DNA from: Nocardioides marmorisolisilvae
Lineage (GTDB): Bacteria > Actinomycetota > Actinomycetes > Propionibacteriales > Nocardioidaceae
NCBI RefSeq assembly: GCF_031656915.1
Contig: NZ_CP134227.1
Coordinates: 2,666,001-2,730,000, forward strand
Length of the DNA: 64,000 nt
Direction of reading: 5' to 3'
Below are positions 26,891-35,559 of the stretch, piece by piece; positions within the stretch are counted from its first letter, which is position 1, and each line of letters opens with the position of its first letter. The position numbers and the translations under genes are program-made. Under the pieces are notes generated by a model. The model was given only the letters and a program-made list of their open reading frames with translations. It ran no database searches and was not told the DNA's origin.

Positions 26891-28453
26891 TCAGCGGCGC
26901 CCGGTCTTGAACAGGCCGCGCACGATCTCACGCGCGGCGCTGCGGGCGACCTGCTTGAAGGCGGTCGAGCTGACCACCTGCTCGACGACCGACTTCTGCT
27001 TGCGGGTGCGGCTCGTGGTGCGCGACGACGTCGGCGCGGCCTCCTCCTCGGCGGTGGCCTTGGTCGCGCCCTGGTCGAGCTTGCGGGCCAGGATCTCCTT
27101 GGCCGACTCGCGGTCCACGGCCTCGCCGTACTTCGCCGACAGCGGTGACGCCTTCACCGCAGCGGTCATCGTGTCGGCCGCCGCGGCCCCCATCAGCGAC
27201 TCGGGCGCCCGCAGCCGGGTCCAGGCGACGGGCGTCGGGGCACCGCGCTCGTTCATCACGGTGACGATCGCCTCACCGATGCCGAGCTGCAGGATGACCT
27301 GGCCGAGGTCGTCGTACGACGACGTGGGGTAGGTGTTCACGGTCTGCTTGAGCGCCTTGGCGTCGTTGGGCGTCGCGGCACGCAGCTGGTGCTGGATCCG
27401 GGACCCAAGCTGGGCGAGCACGTCGTCGGGGACGTCGGTGGGCGACTGGGTCACGAAGAAGACGCCGACCCCCTTGGAGCGGATCAGCCGCACGGTCTGG
27501 GCGATCGACTCGAGGAACTCCTTCGACGCGCCGTCGAAGAGCAGGTGCGCCTCGTCGAAGAAGAACACCAGCTTGGGCTTGTCGGGATCGCCGACTTCGG
27601 GCAGGTCGTGGAACAGGTCGGCGAGCAGCCACATCAGGAAGGTCGAGAAGAGCGCCGGACGGTCCTGCAGGTTCGGCAGTTCCACCAGGGAGATCAGCCC
27701 CTTGCCGTCGCTCGTCACTTGGAGCAGGTCGGTGGTCTCGAACTCGGGCTCACCGAAGAACACGTCGGCGCCCTGGTCTCCCAGGGTGATCAGCTCGCGC
27801 AGGATCACTCCGGCCGTCGCCGCCGAGAGGCCGCCGAGATCCTTCAGGTCCGCCTTGCCCTCGTCGGAGGTCAGATGCTTGACAACCTCCCGCAGATCGG
27901 CCAGGTCCAGCAGCGGCAGCCCCGCCTTGTCGGCGTAGTGGAACACCAGCCCGAGCGAGGACTCCTGGGTGTCGTTGAGGCCGAGCACCTTGGAGAGGAG
28001 GGTCGGGCCGAAGGCGGTCATCGTGACCCGCAGGGGGATCCCGGTGCCCTGGCCGCCAAGCGCGAAGTACTCCACCGGGAAGCCCTGCGCCTTCCACTGC
28101 TGGCCGACCGACGCCGCCCGCTGGCTGACCTTGTCGCTCTCCGCGCCGGGCACTGCCAGCCCCGAGAGGTCACCTTTGATGTCGGCGGCGAACACCGGTA
28201 CGCCGGCCGACGAGAGCTGCTCGGCCAGCAGTTGGAGGGTCTTGGTCTTGCCGGTGCCGGTGGCGCCGGCGACCAGTCCGTGGCGGTTGAGCATCCCGAT
28301 CGGGATGCGCACGTGCACGTCGGTGAGGTCGGTGGCGTTGAGCATCAGCCCACCGAGCTCGAGTGCGGTTCCCTCGAACCGGTAGCCCGCGGACACCGCC
28401 GCGCTGATCGGATCCTGGACAGCAGCGTCGGCTGCGGGCGCCTGCTCGGTCAT
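26891..28453 (-). CDS. HerA-like ATPase (DUF853)
   Basis: A 520-residue ATPase of the HerA/FtsK superfamily, DUF853 type. Walker A is AGATGTGKTKT and Walker B is LVFFFDEAHLLF, followed by a sensor-like FVTQSPTDVPD and an arginine region in LGSRIQHQLRA. The C-terminal third has a Lys/Thr-rich linker and a helical end (VVEQVVSSTAFKQVARSAAREIVRGLF). The ATG at 28453 is the natural start. The family is widespread in bacteria as a stand-alone gene with no settled function; DNA translocation or repair is assumed by homology. No NurA nuclease is nearby. Confidence 0.88.
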   Translation of the reverse strand: MTEQAPAADAAVQDPISAAVSAGYRFEGTALELGGLMLNATDLTDVHVRIPIGMLNRHGLVAGATGTGKTKTLQLLAEQLSSAGVPVFAADIKGDLSGLAVPGAESDKVSQRAASVGQQWKAQGFPVEYFALGGQGTGIPLRVTMTAFGPTLLSKVLGLNDTQESSLGLVFHYADKAGLPLLDLADLREVVKHLTSDEGKADLKDLGGLSAATAGVILRELITLGDQGADVFFGEPEFETTDLLQVTSDGKGLISLVELPNLQDRPALFSTFLMWLLADLFHDLPEVGDPDKPKLVFFFDEAHLLFDGASKEFLESIAQTVRLIRSKGVGVFFVTQSPTDVPDDVLAQLGSRIQHQLRAATPNDAKALKQTVNTYPTSSYDDLGQVILQLGIGEAIVTVMNERGAPTPVAWTRLRAPESLMGAAAADTMTAAVKASPLSAKYGEAVDRESAKEILARKLDQGATKATAEEEAAPTSSRTTSRTRKQKSVVEQVVSSTAFKQVARSAAREIVRGLFKTGRR

Positions 28454-28507
28454 GACGGCCACCCTAGTGTTTCGGAGTCGTTGCACCAGTCTCCCTATGA
28501 TGTGGCG

Positions 28508-28822
28508 GTGATCTTCAAGCGAGTAGGAGACAGCCGGCCCTACCCGGAGCACCGGCTGGATCCCCGCGACTGGGCGGCGCTGCCGCCGCGGCCGGTGCGG
28601 CTCGACGAGCTGGTCACGACCAAGGACACCCTGCAGCTGGCGACCCTGCTCGACGAGGACTCCACCTTCTTCGGAGACCTCTTCGCCCACGTCGTGGAGT
28701 GGCGTGGCGACCTCTACCTCGAGGACGGCCTGCACCGCGCTCTCAGGGCGGCTCTGCAGCAACGCCACGTGCTGCATGCGCGGGTGCACCAGATCGGCGA
28801 CCCGGGCGTGAGCGGCCGATGA
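28508..28822 (+). CDS. Conserved actinobacterial protein, annotated elsewhere as VapB-type antitoxin
   Basis: A 104-residue protein starting GTG at 28508 (MIFKRVGDSRPYPEHR). Conserved central text is PVRLDELVTTKDTLQLATLLDEDSTFFGDLFAHVVEWRGDLYLEDGLHRALRAALQQRHVLHARV. I recognise it as a protein widespread in Streptomyces and relatives that databases often label a VapB-family antitoxin. No PIN-domain toxin is adjacent here, so the label is doubtful. It overlaps the next gene by 4 bp, and the same pairing with a LytR C-terminal-domain protein is common. Confidence 0.8.
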   Translation: MIFKRVGDSRPYPEHRLDPRDWAALPPRPVRLDELVTTKDTLQLATLLDEDSTFFGDLFAHVVEWRGDLYLEDGLHRALRAALQQRHVLHARVHQIGDPGVSGR

Positions 28823-29337
28823 TCGGGCGCCGCATCACCACGACGCTCACCATGGTCGCGCTGATCGTCGTACTCGGGGTGATGGCGGTGTGGGGCTACC
28901 GCGCTGCCACCGCACCGCTGCCTCAGCGTCATGACGCCTCGACGTCGACGTGTTCGAAGGCGGAGATCTCCAAGCAGATCTATGTCCATCGCAAGGACGT
29001 CACCGTCAGCGTCTACAACGCCGGCGCACCGACCGGGTTCGCTCGCCTCACGCTGCAGCGCCTCGAGAACCTGGGCTTCGCGCCGGGCAGCGTCGGCAAC
29101 GCCCCCACGCACGACCACGTGACGCGGGCGCAGGTGCTCACCACCAAGAAGGGGGACACCGCCGCGAAGCTGGTCGCGCGCACCCTCGGCGGGCACCCCC
29201 GGATCAAAGTCGTCGCCGACGAGCTCGGTCCCGGGATCGACGTGTACGTCGGCGCCCACATGCACCACCTGGACAATCACGCACCCAAGCGGCTCAAGCT
29301 GCCGAAGCCCATCGAGCACTGCGTCCCGGTCGACTGA
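28819..29337 (+). CDS. LytR C-terminal domain membrane-anchored protein
   Basis: A 172-residue protein with one N-terminal membrane anchor (TTTLTMVALIVVLGVMAVWGY, about residues 7-27) and an extracytoplasmic LytR_C domain (VTVSVYNAGAPTGFARLTLQRLENLGF, then ITRAQV-like VTRAQVLTTKKGD). Such domains accompany LytR-CpsA-Psr cell-wall glycopolymer ligases, but the catalytic domain is absent. The ATG at 28819 overlaps the preceding stop by 4 bp. A cell-envelope role is inferred from the family. Confidence 0.85.
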   Translation: MIGRRITTTLTMVALIVVLGVMAVWGYRAATAPLPQRHDASTSTCSKAEISKQIYVHRKDVTVSVYNAGAPTGFARLTLQRLENLGFAPGSVGNAPTHDHVTRAQVLTTKKGDTAAKLVARTLGGHPRIKVVADELGPGIDVYVGAHMHHLDNHAPKRLKLPKPIEHCVPVD

Positions 29338-29369
29338 CCGTTCCGCCAGGGCGTCAGCTGCGGTGCCAC

Positions 29370-30854
29370 TCAGCTGCCGTACCACTGGGCGAGGCGACCA
29401 CCGAGGGACACCGCCCGCAGCCGCTTCTCGGTCTGCTCCCGCGCCTTGCGCGGAGTCACGACGAGCACGTCGTCCCCACGTCGCAGCACCGTCCTCAGCT
29501 CCGGCACCTTGATCTCGCCGCCGCGGACGATGAGGGCGACCGACGCCCCGGTAGGCAGCCGCAGCTCCCCGACCTCGACCCCGTGCATCAGCGACTTCGG
29601 TGAGATCCGGACCTGCAGGAGGTCCGCGGAGATCCGCTCCAAGGGGGCCGCCTCGACGTCGAGGTCGCGCGGTTCGGAGCGTCGGGCCACACGTAGCCAG
29701 CGGGCCACGATCGGCAGGGTCGGCCCGGACAGCAGCGTGTAGATCACCACCATCACGAAGACGATGTCGAAGAGGTGGTGGGCGCCCGGCACCCGTTCGG
29801 CGAGCGGGATGGTCGCCAGCACGATCGGTACGGCGCCGCGCAGTCCCGCCCAGCTGATGAACGTCGCCTCGCGCCACGGCATCCGTTGGACAACGCTGCT
29901 GATCCCGACCGAGAGTGGCCGGGCCAGCACGGTGAGGACGAGGCCGGCGGCCGCTGCCTGCCACACCACCTGAAGCGTGAACCGCTCCGGAGAGGCGAGC
30001 AGCCCGAGCATCACGAACAGGCCGATCTGCGCCAGCCACGCGATGCCTTCAGAGAAGGACCGGGTGGCGGCGCGGTGCGGCAGCTCGGAGTTTCCGAGGA
30101 CCAGGGCAGCGACGTACACAGCGGCGAAGCCGGAGCCGTGCAGGGTGGCGGCGCCGGCGTATGCGAGCACGGTGATCGCCAACGCGCTCAGGGGATACAG
30201 CCCCGATGCGGGCAGCGCCACCCGCCGCATCAGCCAGGCGCCGGCGTAGCCGACCAGCAGGCCCCCGACGAGACCGACCACGAGCTCGAAGGCGACCTCA
30301 CCGACCAGGCCGAGCGCGCTGTGGCCGCCGACACTGACGAGCGTCACCAGGACGACGGTGGGCGCGTCGTTGAGCCCCGACTCCGCCTCCAGGGTGGCGC
30401 TGATCCGGCGCGGCAGCGGCACTCTGCGCAGCACCGAGAACACCGCGGCGGCATCTGTCGGCGAGGTGACGGCACCGAGGATCACCGCCAACTGCCAGCT
30501 CAGGCCCAGCACGTAGTGGGTCACCACCGCCACCACCGCCACGCTGACGGCTACGCCGATCGTCGCCAGGGACAGACCGATCCCAGCGACCGGCTTCATC
30601 TCCGCCCACGACGTCGTCAGCCCGCCCTCGGCCAGGATCAGCATCAGCGCCGCGAAGCCGAGCGCGTGGGCCAGGCTGGCGTCCTCGAAGTGCAGGCCGA
30701 GGCCGGACTCGCCCAACCCGATGCCGATCGCGAGGTAGACGAGCAGCGAGGGGAACCCGACGCCAACGGACAGCCGGACGGCGATGATCGCGAGGAGGAG
30801 CACACCGGAGCCCACGAGCAGCACCTGGTCGAGGGTGTGCACGTCGAGTGTCAT
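29370..30854 (-). CDS. CPA1-type potassium/proton antiporter with TrkA-C domain
   Basis: A 494-residue membrane transporter. Residues 1-390 hold about 12 hydrophobic segments with the CPA core motifs VTSPTDAAAVFSVL and LEAESGLNDAPTVVLVTL, whose aspartates carry ions. The cytoplasmic end (about 415-480) is a TrkA-C regulatory domain (VEVGELRLPTGASVALIVRGGEIKVPE ... LRRGDDVLVVT). This matches the KefB/NhaP2 group, which exchanges K+ or Na+ for H+. The ATG at 30854 follows GAGGTG. Monocistronic. Confidence 0.92.
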   Translation of the reverse strand: MTLDVHTLDQVLLVGSGVLLLAIIAVRLSVGVGFPSLLVYLAIGIGLGESGLGLHFEDASLAHALGFAALMLILAEGGLTTSWAEMKPVAGIGLSLATIGVAVSVAVVAVVTHYVLGLSWQLAVILGAVTSPTDAAAVFSVLRRVPLPRRISATLEAESGLNDAPTVVLVTLVSVGGHSALGLVGEVAFELVVGLVGGLLVGYAGAWLMRRVALPASGLYPLSALAITVLAYAGAATLHGSGFAAVYVAALVLGNSELPHRAATRSFSEGIAWLAQIGLFVMLGLLASPERFTLQVVWQAAAAGLVLTVLARPLSVGISSVVQRMPWREATFISWAGLRGAVPIVLATIPLAERVPGAHHLFDIVFVMVVIYTLLSGPTLPIVARWLRVARRSEPRDLDVEAAPLERISADLLQVRISPKSLMHGVEVGELRLPTGASVALIVRGGEIKVPELRTVLRRGDDVLVVTPRKAREQTEKRLRAVSLGGRLAQWYGS

Positions 30855-30987
30855 CAAGGCACCTCGGCGATCGTGGTCGGAGTGAGATCCTATCGACGCC
30901 GGCCGTCCTCTGGCGCAGGCAACCGCGCGGGCGGGTACGTGCTCGACCCGCTGGACCACTCGCCACCACCGAGGCCCTTCCGGCGAC

Positions 30988-31001
30988 TAGAACCTGTTCC
31001 A
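30988..31001. promoter_or_regulatory. KstR-like operator
   Basis: TAGAACCTGTTCCA matches TnnAACnnGTTnnA at all fixed positions and lies 21 bp upstream of the flavoprotein start, in a position to repress it. It is the second such site in the window. Confidence 0.6.
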
Positions 31002-31022
31002 GTTCTCGCTTAGACTCCACCC

Positions 31023-32480
31023 ATGAGCCTTGATCTGCCCGATGTCCTCTCCGCCTCCGACGTCAGTGCGTGGTCCGACGAGGTCGACGTCGTGGTGGTC
31101 GGGTTCGGCATCTCCGGCGGATGCGCCGCGCTGGAGGCAGCACGGGCCGGGGCGCGGGTGGTGCTGCTCGAGCGTGCCGCGGAGTACGGCGGCACCAGCG
31201 CGATGGCCGGCGGCCACTTCTACCTCGGCGGCGGTACGGCGGTGCAGCGTGCGGTCGGCGTGGAGGACTCGCCCGAGGAGCTGTGCAAATACCTCATGGC
31301 CGTCACCCGGGAGACCGACGACGACACTGCCGCAAAGATCCGGGCCTTCAGCGGCGACAGCGTCGAGCACTTCGACTGGATCGAGTCGCTCGGCATGCGG
31401 TTCGAGCGATCCTTCTATCCGGAGAAGGCGGTGATCCAGCCCGGCACCCAGGGCCTGATGTACACCGGCAACGAGAAGGTCTGGCCGTTCCTGGAGAAGG
31501 CCACGCCGGCGCCGCGTGGCCACAAGGTGCCGCAGCCCGGTGACACCGACGGCGCGAAGATCGTGCTGGATGCACTCGCGGCGCGGATCGCCGAGACGTC
31601 CGTCGACGTGCGCTACGAGACCGGCGCGACCAACCTGGTCGTCGACGGCGACCGCGTGGTCGGCATCGCCTGGCGGCACTTCGAGGAGCGCGGCGTGATC
31701 CGCGCCGGCGCGGTCGTGATCGCTGCCGGTGGCTACGTCGGCAACGACGACATGGTCCGCGAGTACACCCCCCAGCTCGGCTCGAAGCTGATCCCGCTGG
31801 CCTCGACGTACGACGACGGGCTGGGCATCCGTCTGGGTGCCAGCGTGGGCGCGGACCTGCGGATGATGGACCAGGCGTTCATCACCGCGCCGTTCTACCC
31901 GCCGTCGAAGCTGGTCACCGGCATCGTGGTCAACAAGGACGGCAAGCGCTTCGTCGCCGAGGACAGCTACCACTCCCGCACGGCGGGGTTCGTGATGGAT
32001 CAGCCCGACCGGGCGGCCTTCCTCATCGTCGACTCCGCCCACATCGAGCACCCCGACTTCCCGCTGTGCCCCTTCATCGACGGCTGGGAGACGGTCGAGG
32101 AGATGGAGGCCGCGCTCGGCATCCCCGAGGGCAACCTGGTCGCGACCCTCGGTGACTACAACAAGCACGCGGCGGACAAGCAGGACCCGGACCTCCACAA
32201 GCACCCGGACTGGCTGGAGCCGCAGGACCGCGGCCCGTGGGGCGCCTACGACCTGAGCCTCGGCAAGGCGCTCTACGCGGGGTTCACCATGGGTGGCATG
32301 CGCGTCGACCTCGACGGCCGGGTGCAGCGGGCCGACCTGTCCGTGATCGACGGCCTCTACGCCGCCGGCGCCTGCGCAGTGAACATCGCCCAGGACGGCA
32401 AGGGCTACGCGTCGGGGACCCAGTTGGCCGAGGGCTCCTACTTCGGGCGGCGGACAGGCCGACGCGCCGCGGGTCGCTAA
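31023..32480 (+). CDS. KstD-like FAD-dependent dehydrogenase
   Basis: A 485-residue flavoprotein of the fumarate reductase/3-ketosteroid dehydrogenase family. The FAD-binding dinucleotide fold is VVVVGFGISGGCAALEAA (23-40), then LLERAAEYGGTSAMAGGHFYLGGG and, near the end, GLYAAGACAVNIAQDGKGYASGTQLAEGSYFGRR. The active-site Tyr pair of characterised KstD enzymes is not clearly visible, so steroid 1-dehydrogenation is not certain. A KstR-like operator sits immediately upstream, supporting a steroid or related substrate. An aminotransferase gene follows after 9 bp and is probably co-transcribed. Confidence 0.85.
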   Translation: MSLDLPDVLSASDVSAWSDEVDVVVVGFGISGGCAALEAARAGARVVLLERAAEYGGTSAMAGGHFYLGGGTAVQRAVGVEDSPEELCKYLMAVTRETDDDTAAKIRAFSGDSVEHFDWIESLGMRFERSFYPEKAVIQPGTQGLMYTGNEKVWPFLEKATPAPRGHKVPQPGDTDGAKIVLDALAARIAETSVDVRYETGATNLVVDGDRVVGIAWRHFEERGVIRAGAVVIAAGGYVGNDDMVREYTPQLGSKLIPLASTYDDGLGIRLGASVGADLRMMDQAFITAPFYPPSKLVTGIVVNKDGKRFVAEDSYHSRTAGFVMDQPDRAAFLIVDSAHIEHPDFPLCPFIDGWETVEEMEAALGIPEGNLVATLGDYNKHAADKQDPDLHKHPDWLEPQDRGPWGAYDLSLGKALYAGFTMGGMRVDLDGRVQRADLSVIDGLYAAGACAVNIAQDGKGYASGTQLAEGSYFGRRTGRRAAGR

Positions 32481-32489
32481 CCTCGCCGC

Positions 32490-33647
32490 ATGAACCGGCT
32501 GCAGGTCGCCCAGCGCGCGAACGTCCCGCCCTTCCACGTGATGGACCTGCTCGCTGCGGCGACCGAGCGGCAGCGCACCCACGGCGACCTCTGCAACCTG
32601 GTCGCCGGCCAGCCGTCCACAGGCGCACCCCGGGCGGTGCGCGAGGAGGCGAAGCGGCTGCTGGACCAGGAGCTGCTCGGCTACACCGTAGCGACTGGGA
32701 TCCGCGAGCTGCGCGAGGCGATCGGCGCACACCACCGCCGTCGCAGCGGCATCGAGGTCGACGCCGATGACGTCGTGGTCACGACGGGATCCTCGGGCGG
32801 CTTCCTGCTGGCGTTCCTGTCCGCCTTCGAGGCGGGCGACCGGGTGGTGATGGCGAACCCCGGCTACCCCTGCTATCGGAACGTGCTCACGGCACTGGGC
32901 TGCGAGGTGGTCGAGGTCGACTGCGGACCTGAGACTCGCTTCCAGCCGACGCTCGCACAGCTCCAAGCCGTCGAGGGCCCGGTCGCCGGCGTCCTCATCG
33001 CGTCACCGGCCAACCCCACCGGCACGATGATCGACCCTGCCGAGCTCGCCTCGATCGCGCGGTGGTGCGAGCAGACCGGGGTGCGGCTGATCAGCGACGA
33101 GATCTACCACGGCATCCAGTACGGCGACGCAGCGGTCGCGTCCGCGTGGCAGACCTCGCGGACCGGCATCGTCTTCGGTTCGTTCTCGAAGTACTTCTCG
33201 ATGACCGGCTGGCGGATGGGCTGGATGCTGGTGCCGGAGGAGCTGCGCCGCCCGGTCGACGTGCTCACCGGCAACTTCACCATCTGTCCCCCTGCGCTCG
33301 GGCAGTACGCCGCACTGGCCGCCTTCACCCCGGAGTCGTACGCCGAGCTCGACGGCCACGTCGCGAGGTATGCCGGCAACCGAGGCCTGCTGCTCGAGGG
33401 CCTCGCCGGCCTCGGTCTGGACAGGCTTGCCCCTGCAGACGGAGCGTTCTACTGCTACGCCGACGTCGGCGAGCTCACCCACGACGCGTACGCCTGGTGC
33501 CTGCGGCTGCTGGCCGAGACGGGCGTCGCGATGGCCCCGGGCATCGACTTCGACACCCGTGCCGGAAGCCGGTTCGTGCGGATGTCGTTCGCGGGCAGCG
33601 CTGCGGAGATCACCGAGGCGCTCGAGCGGCTGGGACGCTGGCTCTAG
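32490..33647 (+). CDS. Class I/II pyridoxal-phosphate aminotransferase
   Basis: A 385-residue fold-type I aminotransferase. The PLP lysine is Lys234 in FGSFSKYFSMTGWRMGW. Asp203 and Tyr206 in SDEIYHG contact the cofactor, NPTG is at 175-178, and an Arg near the C-terminus (AGSRFVRMSFAG) should hold the substrate carboxylate. The substrate is unknown; the group includes aspartate and aromatic aminotransferases. It starts 9 bp after the KstD-like gene, and its last 38 bp overlap the convergent TetR gene. Confidence 0.9.
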   Translation: MNRLQVAQRANVPPFHVMDLLAAATERQRTHGDLCNLVAGQPSTGAPRAVREEAKRLLDQELLGYTVATGIRELREAIGAHHRRRSGIEVDADDVVVTTGSSGGFLLAFLSAFEAGDRVVMANPGYPCYRNVLTALGCEVVEVDCGPETRFQPTLAQLQAVEGPVAGVLIASPANPTGTMIDPAELASIARWCEQTGVRLISDEIYHGIQYGDAAVASAWQTSRTGIVFGSFSKYFSMTGWRMGWMLVPEELRRPVDVLTGNFTICPPALGQYAALAAFTPESYAELDGHVARYAGNRGLLLEGLAGLGLDRLAPADGAFYCYADVGELTHDAYAWCLRLLAETGVAMAPGIDFDTRAGSRFVRMSFAGSAAEITEALERLGRWL

Positions 33648-34251
33648 CCTCCATCGCCGCGGTCAGCATCGCCACGAGGTCGTCGACGAAGCGCTGGTGC
33701 GCCACTCGCTGTCGGCCGCCCGCCTCGACGGACCGGGCACGCTCGGCGAGGGACGCGGTCAGGAACGTGACCAGTGCGCCGACCCTCTCGCGGGCAGCCT
33801 GTCGGGTCAGCCGGTCGCGCAGCACCTCCTCGAGCCGGGCCAGCTGAGCGGCCAGCACGGTTCCCGAGATCGCGAGCGCGGGCCGGCCGGCGCGTACCCC
33901 CGAATAGCCCGCGAGCTGCTCGGTGATGCGCAGGAAGTCTCGGCCGCTCGGGGACAGCAGCCGTGCAGCCGTGGGGCCGACGACCAGGTCGACCACCTCG
34001 GCGAGGTCCGCGTTCGGTAGCCGCGCCATGCTCGCCGCGCGTGCGTCCTCCATCGCCGCCATGTGCTTGTCGACGATGGCACGGAGCAGCCCTTCGCGAG
34101 ATCCGAAGTGGTAGCCGACCGCGGAGTCGTTGGCCTGGTGCGCCTCGCCCACGATGTCCGCGAGCCGGGCCCCGCTCACCCCATCCCGGGCGAAGCGCCG
34201 CTCCCCTGCACGGACGAGGAGCTCTCTGGTGCGGGTTGCGTCGCGTGGCAT
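33610..34251 (-). CDS. TetR-family regulator of the adjacent P450
   Basis: A 213-residue repressor. The N-terminal helix-turn-helix is RTRELLVRAGERRFARDGVSGARLADIVGEAHQANDSAVGYHFGSREGLL. The remainder is a helical ligand-binding domain. The ATG at 34251 is preferred over an upstream start inside the operator. It is divergent from a P450 gene, and a perfect inverted repeat lies in the 66-bp gap, so it very likely represses both. Its 3' end overlaps the convergent aminotransferase gene. Confidence 0.9.
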   Translation of the reverse strand: MPRDATRTRELLVRAGERRFARDGVSGARLADIVGEAHQANDSAVGYHFGSREGLLRAIVDKHMAAMEDARAASMARLPNADLAEVVDLVVGPTAARLLSPSGRDFLRITEQLAGYSGVRAGRPALAISGTVLAAQLARLEEVLRDRLTRQAARERVGALVTFLTASLAERARSVEAGGRQRVAHQRFVDDLVAMLTAAMEARASVPAARAPR

Positions 34252-34260
34252 GGCGCCCGA

Positions 34261-34281
34261 TACTAACAAATGTTGTTAGTA
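34261..34281. promoter_or_regulatory. Perfect 9-3-9 inverted repeat, TetR operator
   Basis: TACTAACAA and TTGTTAGTA form a perfect inverted repeat around ATG, between the TetR gene and the P450. It is AT-rich against a GC-rich background and is the obvious binding site for the divergent regulator. Confidence 0.8.
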
Positions 34282-34317
34282 ACGGACCTCGTTGAGACAA
34301 GGGGTGGAAGAGGATCG

Positions 34318-35550
34318 ATGCACTACGACCCGGTCGACCCGGAACTGATCGCTGATCCCTACCCGACGTACGCCTGGCTCCGCGACCACGATCCGATCCA
34401 CCACCACGACGCCAGCGACGGCGCACCACCGTTCTGGGCGCTCTCCCGGTTCGCCGACGTCTGGGACGCGGTTCGGAGGCCGGAGGTGTTCTCCTCCGCC
34501 CAGGGGCTGACGTTCTACTTCGACGAGATCGGGCAGCTCGGCCTGCCGCCGAACCTGGTGATGCTCGATCCCCCGCGGCAGACCCGGCTCCGAGCATTGA
34601 TCGGGCGCGGCTTCACGCCGCGCCGGGTGGCCGAGCTGGAGGGCGCGATCCGCAGCTTCGTGCGCAGTCGGCTGGCCGAGATGGCGCAACGGGCATCGGA
34701 CGGGGAGCCCGTCGACCTGCACCGTGATTTCTCGAGCACCATCCCCACTCACGTCCTGGCCGAGCTCTTCGGGGTCGCAGAGGAAGACCGGCTGCGCTTC
34801 GGGCCCTGGACCCAGGCACTCACCGCCATCCAGAACGACGGCCTGCGGCTCGATCCGGACACCTTCAGCGGCGACGGCAGGGAGGCGGTGACCGAGATGC
34901 TCGGCTACTTCAGTGAGCAGATCTCCGATCGGCGGGCCCACCCGCGCGACGACCTCCTCGGTGCCCTGGTCGCCGCCGAGATGGACGGCCCCGACGGGTC
35001 GGCGCAACGGCTCTCGGACTGGGACATCCTCGGCTTCTGCTTCGTGGTCGTCGCCGGGGGCAGCGACACCACGGCGTCCCTCATTTCGCACGGCATCGCT
35101 CTGCTCACCGACGCACCCGACCAGCGCCAGCTGTTGCTGGACGACCCCGGGCTCCTCGACGGTGCGCTGGTGGAGTTCCTGCGGCTGGAGTCATCGGTGC
35201 AGGGCCTGTGCCGGACGACCACCTGCGATGTCACCGTTGACGGGACGATGATCCCCGCAGGCGAGAAGGTGCTGATGCTCTACGGCTCGGCGAACCGAGA
35301 CCCCCGAGAGTTCGGGCCGACGGCCGACCTGCTCGACGTACGACGGCAGATCCCGCGACACCTGGCGTTCAGCAGCGGTCCGCACTTCTGCATCGGCAGC
35401 CATCTGGCTCGGCTCCAGGCCAAGATCGCGTTCCAGGAGCTGTTGTCCGCCCACCCCGGCATCGTCGTCGACACCGGAGCGGGCCAGCGACACCAGTCGG
35501 CGTTCGTGCGCGGCTGGGTCAGTCTGCCGGCGTACGGGCTGGCGGGCTGA
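34318..35550 (+). CDS. Cytochrome P450
   Basis: A 410-residue bacterial class I P450. The I-helix oxygen-binding motif is VVAGGSDTT, the K-helix ExxR is EFLR, and the heme loop is FSSGPHFCIGSHLAR with the cysteine ligand at residue 358. The ATG at 34318 follows GAAGAGGA; an ATG at 34270 would place the start inside the operator. It is divergent from its probable TetR repressor. No ferredoxin gene is adjacent. The substrate is unknown; the neighbouring KstR-like sites make sterol or terpenoid oxidation a reasonable guess. Confidence 0.93.
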   Translation: MHYDPVDPELIADPYPTYAWLRDHDPIHHHDASDGAPPFWALSRFADVWDAVRRPEVFSSAQGLTFYFDEIGQLGLPPNLVMLDPPRQTRLRALIGRGFTPRRVAELEGAIRSFVRSRLAEMAQRASDGEPVDLHRDFSSTIPTHVLAELFGVAEEDRLRFGPWTQALTAIQNDGLRLDPDTFSGDGREAVTEMLGYFSEQISDRRAHPRDDLLGALVAAEMDGPDGSAQRLSDWDILGFCFVVVAGGSDTTASLISHGIALLTDAPDQRQLLLDDPGLLDGALVEFLRLESSVQGLCRTTTCDVTVDGTMIPAGEKVLMLYGSANRDPREFGPTADLLDVRRQIPRHLAFSSGPHFCIGSHLARLQAKIAFQELLSAHPGIVVDTGAGQRHQSAFVRGWVSLPAYGLAG

Positions 35551-35559
35551 CCGAGAGGG

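Noticed and set aside
27389-28507. Plus-strand frame leading into the VapB-like gene
   Set aside because: It is antisense to the HerA-like ATPase; only the part from GTG 28508 has real protein character.
28508-28822. A toxin-antitoxin pair involving the VapB-labelled protein
   Set aside because: The next gene is a LytR C-terminal-domain protein, not a PIN toxin, and this pairing is a general actinobacterial one.
30987-32966. Long minus-strand frame opposite the KstD-like gene
   Set aside because: Antisense shadow; the plus-strand gene has a complete FAD-binding fold.
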